Shown here: piece by piece, positions 1 to 12,070 of the stretch
How positions within the stretch are numbered: position 1 is the first letter of the stretch
Layout of the letters: every line of letters starts with the position of its first letter
Translations under genes and position numbers: made by a program
Origin: Neostapfia colusana
Taxonomy: Eukaryota > Streptophyta > Magnoliopsida > Poales > Poaceae
Assembly: GCA_030760725.1 (NCBI GenBank)
Contig: JASWHV010000012.1
Location: forward strand, 51,243,652-51,307,651
DNA: 64,000 nt
Direction of reading: 5' to 3'
The notes under the pieces: generated by a model
What the model was told of the DNA's origin: nothing
Databases searched by the model: none
What the model saw: the letters and a program-made list of their open reading frames with translations, nothing else

Positions 1-1906
1 GAGAAGACGAGAATGTCATCTATGAAAACCACCACAAATTTGTCCAGATATTCCATGAATACCTTGTTCATGAGATACATGAGGTATGCCGGGGCATTAG
101 TTAGCCCGAAAGGCATGACGGTGTATTCATACAGTCCGTACCGAGATACGAAAGCTGTCTTTGGAATATCAGTTTGCCTTATCTTAAGTTGGTGGTATCC
201 CGACCTGAGATCAATTTTCGAGAACACACAAGCTCCCCTGAACTGATCAAACAAGTCTTCAATGCGGGGTAATGGGTACTTGTTCTTGATGGTTACTTCA
301 TTCAAGGCACGGTAGTCTACGCATAACCTTTGGGTTCCGTCCTTCTTCGGCACAAATATCACTGGAGCTCCCCATGGTGAGGAACTAGGACGAATATACC
401 CCTTCTCCGTCAATTCTCTTAAATGATCCTTGAGTTCTCCCAGCTGCTTCGAGTCCATCCGATAAGGTCTCTTGTATATCGGAGCTGTTCTAGGCACTAG
501 CTCAATCGAGAATTCCACTTCACGATCGGGGGGCATACCTGGTAACTCCTCTGGAAAAACGTCTGGATATTCCCTGATAATCCTGATCTCCTCCACTTTC
601 ACCTCAACTTGATTTAATTTAATGTCCCTCATAGGCTCTTGTATTGTTATGAACTTTACTCTTGTGCCACTAGGGTGAGTTAGTTCCACCGTCCTGGTCG
701 AACAATGGATGATTCCCTTATGTTTGGTCAACCAATCCATACCCAAAATAATATCTATCCCTTGGGAATCTATCACTATGAGGTTAGCAGTAAATACTAC
801 CCCATTAATGTCTAGGTTCACCTTGGGACACACTTGTCTTGTCCTTATTTCTCCACCTGGAGAGTTTAATGCTAGCATATGGTTCATTTGTGTTGTTGCT
901 AGGTCATGCTTCTTAACAAACCCTTGGGCAATGAACGAGTGGGTAGCACCAGAATCAAACAGCAGGTTTGCAATGTGTAAATTGGCAGGAAACTTACCAA
1001 CTACCATGTCGGGTGCCTCTTGCGCTTCTTCCATGGCCACGTGGTTCACCCGTCCTCGCATCACATTCTGCTGTTGCGGCTGCACGGGCTTCTTCTTTGG
1101 GCACTTATGGGTGTAGTGCCCCACTTCACCACAGTTAAAGCATTGCACCCCAACCTTAGGTGCCTGGCCTTTGTTGTCTTGGGGTTGGTTTGGGGGTCCT
1201 TGTACTGCTGGTCGAGGTTGATATGTAGGGCGAGGCTGTTGTCCAAACTGACGCTGTGGTGGTGCTGGTGCTGCCGGAGGCCTGAAGTTCTGGTTGTACC
1301 CTCTCGGTGCTGAGTAGGGTACCGCAGCACGGCTCGTCTGCCCTGCGGGTTGCTGCATCAGACGTGGGCGGGTGTTGCTACCCGAGGCTTGGTGTGACCA
1401 CCCGGCCTTCCTCTTGTTTTCATTTTCCAAGGCCTTCGGCTTCCTTTCTACAACAAATGCTCTGTCCACCATCTTTTGGAAGCTTTCATACTCATTGGAG
1501 GACATTGCACACTGCATTTCTGCGGTAAGTCCTTCCACGAAACAATCCTGTTTCTGCTCATCAGTCTCTATGTCCCGTGGGGCATAACGGGAGAGTTGAG
1601 TGAATTTAGTGAGGTATTCCCTCACGGTCATGTTTCCTTGCTGCAATCCCAAGAACTCCTTCCTCTTGTTTTTGAGTTCACCCCTGGGTATGGAATGGTT
1701 GCGGAAGCTACGCTTGAACTCTTCCCAAGTGATATTCTCAGGGTCATGATGGGCGGCCACGTAAGCGGTCTACCAATCAGCAGCAGGTCCATGCAATTGG
1801 TGAGAGGCAAACAGCACCCTCTCATACCCTTGGCATTGTATAATCCTCATCTTCCTCTCAATGGTCTTTAGCCAATCATCTGCCTCCAGGGGTTCAGCAG
1901 CACTTC
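1..1906 (-). pseudogene. gag-PR-RT of E1 (truncated, one internal stop)
   Basis: Read leftwards, this encodes the gag capsid region (ITWEEFKRSF, TKFTQLSRYAP), a CX2CX4HX4C zinc knuckle at about 1110-1145 (CFNCGEVGHY), the aspartic protease motif LFDSGATHSF near 950, and RT up to the FIDDIL catalytic motif at 5-25. The frame appears open from about 1769 to the left edge: the zinc knuckle and the RT aspartates share the same phase. A TAG at 1770-1772 replaces the second Trp of the gag motif ADWW. The gag N-terminus is deleted, the sequence jumping to the LTR at 1907. This would be the polyprotein that forms the particle and copies element RNA. It is non-functional as it stands. Confidence 0.9.
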
Positions 1907-4900
1907 TGTCACACCCGGTTTCTCCAAAGACAACTGAGTGAATATCACATGTATGCCAGGATCATTTCTCATACATGTGATGACAAATAGTGAAGCATCA
2001 TTTATTACAAGCCAGGTGTCGAATATAAATAATTCTTTCATAGTGTATGTCTTGATGGACGACAATAAGTTCATAACATGTAAATAAAATAGCAGCGGAA
2101 TATTATTCTTGTGGGCTCCGTCACAGGCGTTGCCCGGGGGACTCCATGAACCTAGAATCCTTCTTCGGGTCCGAAGTCTTGATCATTAAACACCACATCA
2201 TTTTCTTGACATGAGCAGCAATATAAACCAACAAATATGCAAGGTTGAGTACCAATGGTACTCAGCAAGTGTGGGAAAGTTATGTCATGCATGGCTAGAA
2301 CAAGGAGAGGTTGAACTCATGGTTAAAGCACTACGCAATTAATACCTATCACCTTAGCTTATTAAGCACCTACATTACTACATAGATGAAATGATCCCAA
2401 TCTCCCATCCTTCATCATAATCAAATAACCATAATATCATTTCCAATGTTAAGCTCCCCGCTTAACATCCACAACTTCCAAAGTCATCATCCTCTAATCA
2501 TGAATAAGTCCGAGCCGCTCTTGACCGTGAGCACGGCTGTAATGACAGTTTTGACTCTACAGAGTTTGCACCACTGTACCCACATGTAGTGATTTCATCC
2601 CCTGTTGCCGGGTGGACTAAAAGAACCTCCATTATGCCAGTGGCCACGAACCACATTCACACTTCCCAGGTGTGTAGCCAGGAGATCACTACGTAGCCTT
2701 TACAAAGGGATTCCCGACGAGCGTGGGCCCACTGAGGTTTCACCCCTAACAGCATACAAGAGGCTCCAACCCCGCTGCAGTGGCCCCCTCTTGAGCCTTG
2801 CGGTTCATACGGTAGTCCAGCTGACACCTATTCCCTGCACCATCCAACACACCCATACTACGCCGGGGATACACCTAATTAATTGGCCAAGCTGCCCCAT
2901 CTCAGCATGTGGTTGGCACGGTAAATCCAGGTTACATGCTCCATGAACCGGTCCTTAGGATCCAGGCAAGTACTAAACACAAACCCAAGTCTCGTGCACC
3001 CAGCACCAACCAAATCATCCAACTTGCCTCGATCCCTACCTCTACATAACTCACAATATCTCATTCAAGAGTATGGTAAATGAATTGATGATCTCATATC
3101 CCACTTATCCCATTCTAAGCATGGCTAAGCATAAACATATAAATAAATGACATGATAAAATAAATCCCAACCCAAGCTACAAGGAAACAAGATAATGCAA
3201 TTCTAGGGAAACTTCCTAGCATGGGTTTCATATTTCAATTGACAATGCAAATAATTCTATCTACTCATCCTAGCATAGGATCAATGTGGTCAAGGACATT
3301 TGCCTTCTTCCTGCTGCTCTGGGAATGGATACTCCTGATCTTGGAAAGGAAGAACTTGCTCTGGAGCAGGTTCTACTCATACCATCACACATAGCAAAAG
3401 AAAACAACAATCCATAAGACATAGTTCACACTTTCACTTCATACAAACCACACATTCATTTATGAAAGTCATTCATATTTCTATGTGTTGTGGTTACTCT
3501 ATGTGTGTTGATTTTGGGCTTACATGCACTTTTAAACATGTGCATATGATTTCTAACTTTTGTATTCAGATTTATATTTGTACATTATATATGAATTTCC
3601 AATTTAAACAAATTTCTTATATTCAATTAATACACATCTTAGCTACCAAGTATGCATGGAAGATATTTTCCTACTCCAAATGGGTTTTCAGATCTTCTAC
3701 CAAATCCTAAACTGAAATCTTTGGGTTTTGGAGATTTTATTTATCATTTTCTAGTTATGCATACCTATTTTCCTATATTTTATGATTTATTTTCTATGAC
3801 TAATTGTGAACTTTATTATGAAAATAGTAAGACACATCATCTAAACAGAATAGGTTCTGATCTAAAATAGTAAATAACATATTTTTGAACTTCTCCTCTG
3901 ATGTGAACCATTTTACATTCATTTTACAAATTTTTAGAATTATTTCCTAGCCTAAAATGTGTTTCTAGATCAAATAAACATGAACACACCCAAACAGATT
4001 TCATTTCAGCCTAAAATTTATTTTTTTAGCTCATTCTAAAGTTTTCCAATTGTTAGTGGAGTTTAAACTTGAATTTAAAATGTGTGTGCCTCACCCTTTT
4101 AAATTTAAATCTTAATTTCATATTCAAATTTCTAAATTTAATATTATATAATGTTAAAAAGTAAACTCACCCCACTACAGGGTCTACTATATTATTTCAT
4201 AAATTTTCAGGGGTCTATCTACACATAACAGAGGGATTTTCCTAATTTTTATTAAGTCCAGGGGCTAAAACTGATTTTTAATTGAATTTACATGAATTTC
4301 TGAAGTTCCAGGGGCTAGATCAGAAGTTTCTGGGGCTAGCTCGTATTTTCCGAGATCCCCAGGGGGTAGCGCATAAGAATCCCGACCTTTATAACGCGGG
4401 GCTGACATGGACCGTCCGATTTAAAACAGACGGCTGAGATTATAACGTCGAACCGGTACGCGGGGATTTAAATTCTACCGTGCGATTTAAAATTGACGGC
4501 GCACAAGCGGCCACGTCGCTCTGATCGAGCGCAGGCGGCGCTGCCCGGCGGCGCGCGGCGGCGGGAGGCGGCGATCTCGCCGGAAAACTTCGGATCTTCG
4601 TCAATTCTTCCTAAAACTGGGATTTCATGGCATAGATCGGTAGAGGGAAGGTCGGGGATCTCACCTCGGTGGTTTTCTTGAGCTCGGAGGTCCTGGAAGG
4701 CGGTCGGCGACGAGGTCTGAGCTGGAACAGCGGCGAGGCTCGTCGGAGCTGTGTTTAGGGCGAAATCTACCGAGTTTTCTGCTCCTGCGTGATTCCCCGG
4801 AGGCTGTGGATCAAGATCAGTGCGTTAGATCAGAAATCCCGAGCGAAGATCGAGCAAAATTGGTCGGAGAAACTCGGGTTCTCACCGGAAGGAAAATCGG

Positions 4901-5332
4901 CTGATCGTGGGTGCAAATCGGGACGATGCCGGGGTTTATATAGCCGGGGGAGGGCGGCGGGTTTGTTTAGATCGAGTTTGAGTCTTCTTGGACGGAGAGT
5001 CGGATTGAGGGACGCGGAAATACGGGTCGGTTACGATCGCGCGCGCGCGGAAGAGTCTGGGGTCGGCGCGAGCGGGAGGTCAGGGATGATAGGCGGGCCC
5101 CGCATGTCAGTGAGAGGGAAGCGGGCGCGCGGCTGCGGGCTGGCGCGGGGTGAGGTGGGCCGGCTGGTGGGTTTTGGCCCGCTGGCCGGGGAGGTTTGTT
5201 TTTTTTTCTTTTTCTTTTTCTTTTCTGTTTTGAGTTTAATTTGAATTCCAATTTGAATTTGAATTTCTACACCACATGCAATACGTCCAAAAAATTTTAA
5301 ATTCTCCTCTTAACAGGTTTTGGGGTGTTACA
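1907..5332 (-). repeat. 5' LTR of E1 (family 1, 3426 bp)
   Basis: On the plus strand it begins TGTCACACCCGG and ends TTTGGGGTGTTACA. It matches end to end the solo LTR at 16030-19455 (opposite orientation), both LTRs of B, and the LTR at 55116-58546. On the minus strand, U3 runs right to left to the TATA box at 4935-4942. The transcribed part includes a GC-rich leader and the block at about 2500-2960 that is also found in family 2 LTRs. An A+T-rich stretch lies at 3400-4350. The short ORFs within it are not recognisable genes. Confidence 0.95.
4935..4942 (-). promoter_or_regulatory. TATA box of E1 LTR
   Basis: The minus strand reads TATATAAA followed by CCCCGGCATCG. The same spacing and flank occur in the solo LTR at 16416-16423, so this is the probable LTR core promoter. 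Transcription would start roughly 30 bp further left. Confidence 0.65.
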
Positions 5333-6086
5333 GCGTACCCTTCTCATCTTCTTTGAAATCCTTCTCTATTCCTTGTTGGATCCTTTCCTTGATCTCCTTG
5401 ACCTCCTCATCCCTTGCTTGGCCATCTCTTATCTCTTGCTCCAATGAAGAGTGGATCTCCATCATTTCCATGTTGTTTAAGAATCCGAGGTGTAACCGTT
5501 CAAACTCCTTACGTAGCTCAGGTGGTAGCTCCCGAACCGTGAGTTGGTGACATGCTCCCTTCCGGCTCAATGCATCAGCTACTACACTGGCCTTCCCATG
5601 GTGGTAGTTGATTCCAACATCGTAATCTTTAATGAGTTCCAACCATCGACATTGCCTCAAATTCAAGTCCGTTTGTGTAAATATGTACTTGAGGCTTTTA
5701 TGATCCGTATAGATCTCACGTCGATGACCAAGGATATAATGTCTCCAAATCTTCAATGCATGCACTACTGCTGCTAGCTCCAAGTCATGTGTAGGATAAT
5801 TAAGCTCGTGCTTCTTTAATTGTTGTGAGGCATAGGACACCACTTGTCCTTCTTGCATGAGCACACATCCGAGCCCTTGTCTGGATGTGTCATAGTATAT
5901 GTCAAAGCTCTTGCCCACGTCTGGCAATATCAAAACCAGCGTTGTGGTTAGCCTTTTCTTGAGTTCCTCAAAACTTTCTTGGCATGCTGGTGTCCATCGA
6001 AAGGCTTTTCCCTTCGTTAGCAACTCCGTCATAGGCTTTGCTATCTTAGAGAAGTCCTTAATGAAGCGTCGGTAGTATCCAGCCAT
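5333..6086 (-). pseudogene. RNase H and start of integrase of A2 (cut by E1)
   Basis: The open frame covers the end of RT (MAGYYRRFIKDFSKIA), the RNase H core with QGLGCVLMQEG, YPTHDLELAAVVHALK and IYTDHKSLKY, the end motif VADALSRKGACHQL, and the RH-IN linker VRELPPELRKEF. It stops where E1 begins, within the acidic linker before the HHCC zinc finger. RNase H degrades the RNA strand during element replication. In this copy the usual YCDAS of RH reads YYDTS, so the catalytic aspartate is kept but its context has drifted. Confidence 0.9.
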
Positions 6087-6540
6087 CCCAAGAAAACTCT
6101 AAATATCCCTCACGTTTTCCGGTTGGTCCCACTTCAGAACATCCCTCACTTTTCCAGGATCAACCGATACCCCTTCTTCAGAGATAATGTGGCCTAGGAA
6201 CGATATTTCCTTTAGCCAAAATTGACACTTGTTAAGCTTGGCATACAATTGATGCTCACGCATTTTCTGCAAGGTCAATTTCAAATGTTATTCATGCTCC
6301 TCCTCACTTTTTGAATACACCATAATGTCGTTGATGAAAACCACGATGAACTTATCCAAGTACTCCATGAAAACCTTGTTCATTAGGTACATGAAGTATT
6401 GCGGGTGCATTTGTTAACCCAAAAGACATGACGGTATATTCATACGAACCATACCGTGTTTGAAAGGCAGTCTTGGGTATATCGGAGGGCTTAATCTTCA
6501 GCTGGAAGTATCCCGACCGAAGATCAATCTTAGAGAACAC
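6087..6540 (-). pseudogene. Reverse transcriptase core of A2 (frameshifted)
   Basis: Minus-strand fragments read FSKIDLRSGYFQLKI, the FQTRYGSYEYTVMSFGLTNA region, and the thumb-side segment QLYAKLNKCQFW followed by FLGHIISEEGVSVDP. They lie in different frames, with breaks near 6400, 6300 and 6095, so the RT palm is not translatable as one unit. The part around the FIDD-type catalytic motif near 6330 is still recognisable at nucleotide level. The 5' edge is set by a TGA where a Cys codon is expected (GAC-VFSKID) just right of 6540. Confidence 0.82.
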
Positions 6541-7959
6541 TCAGGCTCCTTTCATTTGGTCGAATAGGTCCTCTATACGGGGCAGAGGGTATTTGTTCTT
6601 GATTGTCACCTCGTTGAGAGACCTATAGTCCACGCACATCCTTTGGGTTCCATCCTTCTTGTCTACGAAGAGCACAGGGGCTCCCCATGGTGACGAGCTT
6701 GGACGTATAAAACCATTCTCCAACTGCTCCTGAATTTGCTTCTTGAGTTCTACTAGTTCATTGACGGGCATCCTATAGGGTCTCTTTGCTATGGGTGCAG
6801 TTCCGGGTACCAAATCAATGGCAAACTCAATGTCCCGATCAGGTGGCATTCCTGGAAGCTCCTCTAGAAACACGTCCGAGAATTCTTGAACCACTGGAAT
6901 GCTGTCCAATGTTGCTCCTTCGACGTGGTTTAAGATTGCCTTTTCGGTGGTTTGTTGGGCTGACTCAAACTCGACGCGAATAACGTGCTCATTTGTTAAC
7001 TGCACGCTTCTTTCAGCACATCGGATTACCCCGTTGTGCTTGCTTAACCAATCCATCCCGAGTATTATGTCAATCCTTTGGGAATCCAAGACAATGAGGT
7101 TGGCAAGGAAGTCTACCCCCCTTATTTTAAGGCTTACTTTCGGACATACTATATTAGTCCTCATCTCTCCTCCGGGAGAATTAACTAACATAGCACATTT
7201 TAAGTGTGATATGGGTAGATTATGCTTGGCAACATACTTTGATGATATAAAGGAATGTGATGCTCCAGAATCAAATAAGATGGTGGTTGGGTTGGAGTTG
7301 GCAAGGAACATACCAAGTACGACGTCGTCAGCCTGTTGTGCTTCCTCAGCAGAGACATGGTTCACGTTGCCGCGAGCATAGTTCTGCTGTCCATGGTTTC
7401 CTTGATTGTCCCCTCCGTTCGGTCGCGGGTTCTGTTTGGGTACGTTGCCTTGCTGTCCAGGGCCTCTCCTCGGGCACTGGTTCGCGAAGTGTCCTGTTTC
7501 CCCGCATGAAAAGCATGCCCTGTAGCCCATGGCAGCAGGTACGTTGGGGCGGGGGTTTTGAACAGGAGCGCCCATGTTGGGTCGGGGCACAGGAGGCATG
7601 GGCACACGAGGTGCTGGTGCAACGGGTCGTTGCTGTGGTGGCTGACTAGGGCGGTATGCAGGAGTGGTCGATCCATACTGCGGTGCAGCTGGGGGCATGT
7701 ACCGAGGTCGTACGTTGCTCCCTTGAGGTTGGTATGGCATCTTCCTCTTGCACTCTAGCTCGATCTCTCGGATCTTGCTTTCGACTACTATATCCTTGTC
7801 AACCAGCTTCTGAAATCTTGCGTAGTCATTGTTGAGGAGCTGAACCTGAATCTCATTGTTGAACCCTCTCATGAACCGGTATTGCTTTCTCTGGTCTGAG
7901 TTGACTTCTTCGGGGGCATACCGGGACAGTTGTGTGAATTTGTTGAGATACTCATTCAC
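6541..7959 (-). pseudogene. gag C-terminal half, protease and RT N-terminus of A2 (472 codons open)
   Basis: This is the longest intact part of A2. It begins in the capsid region (YLNKFTQLSRYAPEEV), runs through a Pro-rich linker and a CCHC knuckle (CFSCGETGHFANQC), then a protease with ILFDSGASHSFIS and the IDIILGMDWLSKH motif, and the RT entry (FIRPSSSPWGAPVLF, MCVDYRSLNEVT, YPLPRIEDLFDQ). The first Met is internal; the true gag start is at 8502, and a TAG at 7966-7968 separates the two. The gag is more divergent from family 1 than the pol part. Confidence 0.88.
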
Positions 7960-8502
7960 GCTTCTCTATCCTTGGCTGAGACCTTCAAACTCCTGTCTCT
8001 TGAGCATCATTACACCAGCAGGGATGTAATGAGAGTGGAAACTCTCCTTGAACTCAGTCCAAGTGATCGTCTCCGGGTCGACATGAGCGTTACATAGGGC
8101 ATCCCACTAGTCAGCGGCAGCTCCCATAAGTTGGTGCGACGCAAAGAGAACCTTCTCTCATTCATTGCACTGCACTATGGCAAGCTTCTTCTCTATGGAT
8201 TTCAACCAGTCATCGGCCTCCATGGGGTTGTTAGCTTGAGCAAAGGTGGGTGGTCGAGTCCTCATGAACTCTCCCAGCCTGTTATGAGCCGGCGGTGGTG
8301 GTGGCGGTGGTGCTGGAACGGGGTTGTTGTTGTTGGCCTGCAACTGACCCAAAGTTTGGATCATGGTTTGCATAAGTTTGTTCTGTATGGTCATCAACCG
8401 TTCCAGGTGGTTGTCACCAGCTCCGGGGTTAACAGAAACTTCATCGTGGCCATCCTCTTGGTTGTCACGGACGTTCCTTCGGCCGGCGTTTCCTCTCACC
8501 AT
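7960..8502 (-). pseudogene. gag N-terminus of A2 with in-frame stops
   Basis: The gag ATG at 8502 starts MVRGNAGRRNVRDNQ, followed by a Pro-run linker and a conserved EADDWLKSIEKKL segment. The frame then meets a stop after IVQCNE near 8157, a TAG at 8107-8109 in place of the first Trp of ADWW, and another TAG at 7966-7968. The start is chosen because it matches the position and style of the family 1 gag start (MAGRGK). It would encode the structural capsid protein if it were intact. Confidence 0.8.
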
Positions 8503-9003
8503 CTGTGAGAGAGATGGAAACAGAATAGAAGGTTAGAAGGTTAGGTAGATCCCCTCAACTATATGCATCAAGGTGGGTTGGACTATATATATATTAGCCC
8601 CTATGAGGATGTGAACAAGTGCCGAAGCATCTCACACCTCTTTCTACTTATGTGTAGATATGGACAACGTTTTGAGACGTCCCACGACTCACACTAAGCA
8701 CACAATTCACAAACAATCATCACAAGGGCTCACACAACTCCTATTCAAGGCTTATTCAATTGGGGTCGTATATGACTTAGGGTGATGTCAAATCTGTGAT
8801 CCAAATATGGCTTCTCCTAGGCTTGTATCCTATGTCAAGGTAGGTCCAATGCCAATCTATGCATCCTATGGTCAGCGTGGCTTAGCTACCAATCTAAGTC
8901 TGATTCCAATTTGTGAACTTATCTAAGTGTGTAACCTACCGTGAACCGTGATTCTAATGCCAATCTGTGATTGTATCTAGGTGTGTAATCTACTCTCAAC
9001 GGT
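8503..9003 (-). other. Untranslated leader of A2 between PBS and gag
   Basis: About 500 bp with no recognisable coding sequence. It contains an imperfect tandem of a roughly 60-bp unit near 8800-9000 (CCAATCTGTGA and CTAGGTGTGTAA recur). Unlike family 1 elements B and K, there is no sign of an upstream ORF here. Confidence 0.6.
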
Positions 9004-9016
9004 GGCTCTGATACCA
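9004..9016 (-). promoter_or_regulatory. Primer binding site of A2 (initiator-Met tRNA type)
   Basis: The minus strand reads TGGTATCAGAGCC three bases inside the end of the 5' LTR. This is the usual complement to the 3' end of plant initiator methionine tRNA, used to prime minus-strand DNA synthesis. Confidence 0.9.
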
Positions 9017-11216
9017 ATCTGTGATGCCCTGAATTCTATGGAAAACTATGGAACCGAGAACTGATGCATATGTGTGCCAAGGATGTTCATCACACATACA
9101 CATATGTTCCACAAACTGAATTCAGAATATATATAACCACGAATAACAGAGTTTATTACAATGTTTCATGAGTCTTGGACTCATGCTCACAGCGGAAGTC
9201 TTATTTCTATGCAGTGGAAGTCTTTATTCTAATGCGGAAGCAATTTAACTAATGCGGAAGCAATTCTAGGCAGCAGTGGCTCCATCTCTACTCCATCCCC
9301 ACAGGCAAGGTTGAGAACAGATTTACACGCCTAATGCTCCACATGGTTTTCATAGTAATCTTCTCCTGTTGCTGATGATAAAATAATAATGCAAGTTTGA
9401 GTACAATGATGTACTCAGTAAGTGCGGAAAAATATGATATGTAGCAAATAACAAGGTAGGTATAAAAAAGGCTCATTGCAGAAAGCAAAGTTATTTATCA
9501 AAACCATGATAAAATAGCAACTCATCTTTAAGTGAATGTAATCCCAACATGTATTAAAATACCAATCATACCACCATTATGTTCATTACCTTCCATGTCA
9601 CAACCAGTCATCAATCAACCTCATCCTTGCTCACGAATACCTCCTCGTATTCGCTACCATCTCACGAATACCATCTCGTATTCGCTACCATTTCATCTCA
9701 TGAAATAACTTTGTCTCCCACCGAGACCAACCTTGTTGCCATGACTCAACAGTCATGCAACCCATCTTATCACCCAGACTCAACAGTCCAGAAAACAAAA
9801 CCAAAACCAAACCATAACCAATAACAATTTCCAATCACCACCCCAACTAATAATTGAAGTTGGCCAGGCGCTCGTGACCGTAAGCCCGGCTATCGTGATA
9901 GTTTTAGACTCTGCAGAGTTTGCACCTCTTTACCCACAAGTTTGTGATTTCGTCACCCGTCGGCGACTGCAGAACCTCCATTATACCAGTACACAACCAT
10001 CGGTGTATGGACAAGAGATCACAAAATAGCCTTTACAAAGGGACTTCTAGATCTATTGACTCACTAAGGTTTCACCAGCAGGCTAGAATCTCCAATTCTC
10101 CCACCCATGGGCCCCCTCTTGTGCCATGCAGTTCCCAGGGAAGTCCTCACTCGACTCCCATTCCCCGCGCCTTCCACGGTCCATAACACTCTAACAACTT
10201 ACCTAATTACTCAGCTAAGCCGCACCCATACTTGGCCTTGCGGTGGCACTGTTATCCTGGCATGTGCTCGCATGAACCGGTCCTTAGATCTACGGCAAGT
10301 AAACCACCATCTCATGCTACCTCATTCACAAACCCAGTCTTGCCTAGATCTCCCTCCGATCCATGTTCATTAACAACATCAGTTTCTCATTATTATTATG
10401 AGGGCAGTTAGCTAGACACATCTACCTCGCTTCCCAAACCCATGGACTCAGCGAAGCTTAAAAGTAAAAACCATACCTGCCTCATAAACATCCCTGGCGA
10501 CAAGGGTGGTCTAACCAAAGCTAGTAAACTCCTATAAAAGAGTTTCCCATAATGTTTGACTTAGCACAGACACCTTTTCGCAAAACAAAACAGTTTTTCC
10601 CAAAACATAGGATCAATATGGTCAAGGGGCACTTGCCTTGTTCTTGCAGTTCCGGTTGCTCTTGGATCTCAAAACCTTGTTGTTGCAGCTCGTCGTAGAC
10701 AGCTCCCTGAGCTTGTCCTTCTATACAGGATGACGCACATACAAGATTCATAACAATCAATATCATGCACAAACTTTAACTAGATGTGATGATGCTTATG
10801 CATGTTAACCCTATGATGCAGTTTAGTTTGTACATGTTCTTGCATGGCTTGCATGGGTTTTACGATGGACAGAGTTGTAGAGATCAATTGTGAACATAGC
10901 GATGATCTTGACTTTAGATTAAATCGATCAGCAAGTAATCTGTCCACGAAAAAGCTTTTGTTCGAAAGTTATCTAAGAACAGATGCAAAGAAAACGCGAC
11001 GATGTCGTAAGGTGGTATTGGAGACCTACCTTACGTTCTTTCTTGGTCTCGGGGTCCTTCTCTGATCAGACAGATCGTTGTGGCTTTCTTCCGGCGATCT
11101 TCCTCGACTGAGCTCCGGCGATGGGTTTACTCAGCGAGTTGGGGCTAGGGCTCGATGTTGTCGGCTTAGGAGTTGAAAAAGAAGTTCGTGGTTTCGGCCA
11201 AGGGTTCTGGGTTCTT

Positions 11217-11222
11217 CTTATA
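11217..11222 (-). promoter_or_regulatory. Probable TATA element of A2 LTR
   Basis: The minus strand reads TTATAAGAAGAACCC in the position where C has TATAAATAGAACCC and D2 has TATAAATAGAACCC. It is weaker than in those two copies. Confidence 0.5.
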
Positions 11223-11409
11223 ATCAGGAGAAGAAGAGTCCTAATCTGATTGTATTCCAAATAAGAGTCCTATTCAAATAATTGTTGAATCTTAACAACA
11301 TATCTTTAGTTGATTTGGTGCGGTAACATTGTGGAATTCAGGTCGGTTTCTCCTCCGTACCAGTGTTTCTACGCGTACAGAATCCAAAAACCTTCCAGAA
11401 CTTGTTACC

Positions 11410-12070
11410 TCCACGGTGATGAGCTCCGGAAGTTCCACATGTCCACCGGGGCCTGGTCTCCCCTTTCTGCGGAGATGAGCTCCGGTTGTGCCGCGTGTCA
11501 CGCGAGCAAGACCTCCCTCTCCTTCGGAGGTGAGCTCCGTGTGCGCCACGTATCCTGGCGGTCGGGACCTCCTCTCTATTCGGAGGTGGCTCCACGCACG
11601 CCATGTGTCAGTGCCGGACCTTCCCTCTCTCCGGAGGTAGCTCCGGGTGTGCCACACGTCAAGTATCGCCGAACTCCCTTTTTCCTCAGAGACGAGCTCC
11701 GAGGTAGACACATGTCCAACAGTGTCGGACCTCCCAGAGATAAGCTCCGGTGGCGACATGTGTCCAATAGAACCAGACCTCTCGGAGGTGAGCTCCGAGA
11801 CGACACGTACCCAGCGCGACTGGTCCTCTGATTTCCGCGGTGACTAGCTCCGAAGGTGACATGTGTCCTATGGAACTGCCTTCGCTTCTCCGCAGAGGCT
11901 AGCTCCTGGGGCAACCCGTGTCCCACAGGGTCGGACCTCTCCCCCTTTGTGGAGATGAGCCCCGAGCCTGCCACGTAGCCAGTTTAGCGGCGGACCTCTC
12001 CCCACTTCGCAGCGATGAGCTCCGAACACGCCATGTGGCCAGCGGGCCGCGGGAGCTGTCTTCGGCGCTC
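11410..12070 (-). repeat. U3 minisatellite of A2 LTR (degenerate ACGTG units)
   Basis: About 11-12 imperfect units of 50-60 bp share GAGCTCCG, a central site resembling (C)ACGTG(T)CC, and GGACCTC plus CTCCGCAGAG. Most central sites here read CATGTGTCC, CACATGTCC or CACGTAGCC, which is what CpG transitions would give. Short ORFs across the array are by-products of the GC-rich repeat. Confidence 0.85.

Larger units (their letters stand above)
1..5332 (-). mobile_element. E1: partial Ty3/gypsy Tekay/Del element, 5' LTR plus gag-PR-RT
   Basis: This family 1 chromovirus lies on the minus strand. Its 5' LTR is at 1907-5332 and coding sequence runs left from 1906 off the window edge, so RH, IN, chromodomain and 3' LTR are not visible. 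It sits inside the pol gene of A2, whose reading frame is cut at 5333. The right flank GCGTA (5333-5337) should be repeated beyond the left edge if the insertion is simple. The leader, PBS and gag N-terminus are missing between 1906 and 1907. The family assignment rests on near-identity to the matching parts of B and K. Confidence 0.93.

Noticed and set aside
2605..2946. ORF of about 113 codons recurring in family 1 LTRs (also 18412-18753 minus and 23806-24147; truncated at 55820-56098)
   Set aside because: It is antisense to the element and overlaps the block also conserved with family 2, where the frame is not kept. Conservation is better explained by recent common origin and by RNA or DNA-level constraint than by a protein.
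4493..5251. GC-rich ORFs on both strands at the U3/R part of family 1 LTRs (also 15368-15595, 25924-26431, 57750-58502)
   Set aside because: They arise from GC-rich promoter and leader sequence, differ between copies by frameshifts, and show no domain.
11292..11974. Several overlapping ORFs on both strands with repeating Ser/Arg/Glu/Pro-rich protein
   Set aside because: They are translations of the GC-rich U3 minisatellite in different frames; stops are rare because of base composition.
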